From assembly GCA_007123515.1 (NCBI GenBank), contig SKKY01000076.1, positions 1-7,095 on the forward strand: 7,095 nucleotides of DNA, in the 5' to 3' direction. Shown in pieces: positions 7,062 to 7,095 of this stretch. Numbering within the stretch: position 1 is the first letter of the stretch; each line of letters starts with the position of its first letter. Under the pieces are notes generated by a model. The model had not been told where the DNA came from. It ran no database searches and saw only the letters and a program-made list of their open reading frames with translations. The translations under genes and the position numbers were made by a program. Source of the DNA: Clostridia bacterium (GTDB lineage Bacteria; Bacillota; Peptococcia; Peptococcales; SKKY01).

Positions 7062-7090
7062 ATCGTATGATAGTTTTTTTTATTTGTCAA
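7062..7090 (-). promoter_or_regulatory. Sigma-A promoter of the TetR-family gene
   Basis: A perfect TTGACA -35 box (7090-7085) is separated by 17 bases from TACGAT (7067-7062; 4 of 6 to the -10 consensus). Predicted initiation is near 7055, immediately before operator O1. The spacer includes an A8 tract. Confidence 0.75.
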
Positions 7091-7095
7091 TACTA

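Overview
The window is a stretch of a low-to-moderate GC bacterial chromosome. All five genes lie on the minus strand, so transcription runs from high to low coordinates. AT-rich spacers, strong AGGAG-type ribosome binding sites, and a combined GGDEF/HD-GYP protein next to a CHASE-domain sensor suggest an anaerobic Bacillota (Clostridia, perhaps Eubacteriales). That placement is inference from style, not from a marker gene.

The right half (about 7090 down to 2521) is a compact regulated cassette. A TetR-family repressor (7012-6335) has a recognisable sigma-A promoter and a near-perfect palindromic operator just upstream. It is followed by an 868-residue phosphotransferase (6281-3675) whose domain order is ATP-grasp, long helical middle domain, C-terminal phosphohistidine domain. 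This is the layout of rifampicin phosphotransferase (RPH), not of true PEP synthase. A 12-helix MFS drug/H+ antiporter (3678-2521) overlaps its stop codon by 4 bases (ATGA). A second copy of the operator sits in the 53-base gap between the repressor and the phosphotransferase. The simplest reading is an autoregulated, inducible unit that pairs chemical inactivation of a small molecule with export. The inducer and substrate are unknown.

The left half is second-messenger signalling. One gene (2466-460) encodes a membrane-anchored PAS-GGDEF-HD-GYP protein with a complete HD-GYP phosphodiesterase signature and a somewhat degenerate GGDEF domain. The last gene (401 to the left edge) has its own promoter and ribosome binding site and encodes the start of a CHASE-domain transmembrane sensor. 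Its reading frame is broken at an A7 tract only about nine codons after the start. One extra A restores a continuous protein to the window edge, so this is a recent mutation, a sequencing error, phase variation or slippage.

Two apparent long N-termini are not real starts. The TTG at 7090 is the -35 box of the tetR promoter, and the TTG at 6299 lies in the operator upstream of the real ribosome binding site. No RNA genes, CRISPR arrays or mobile elements were seen, and no intergenic gap exceeds about 60 bases.
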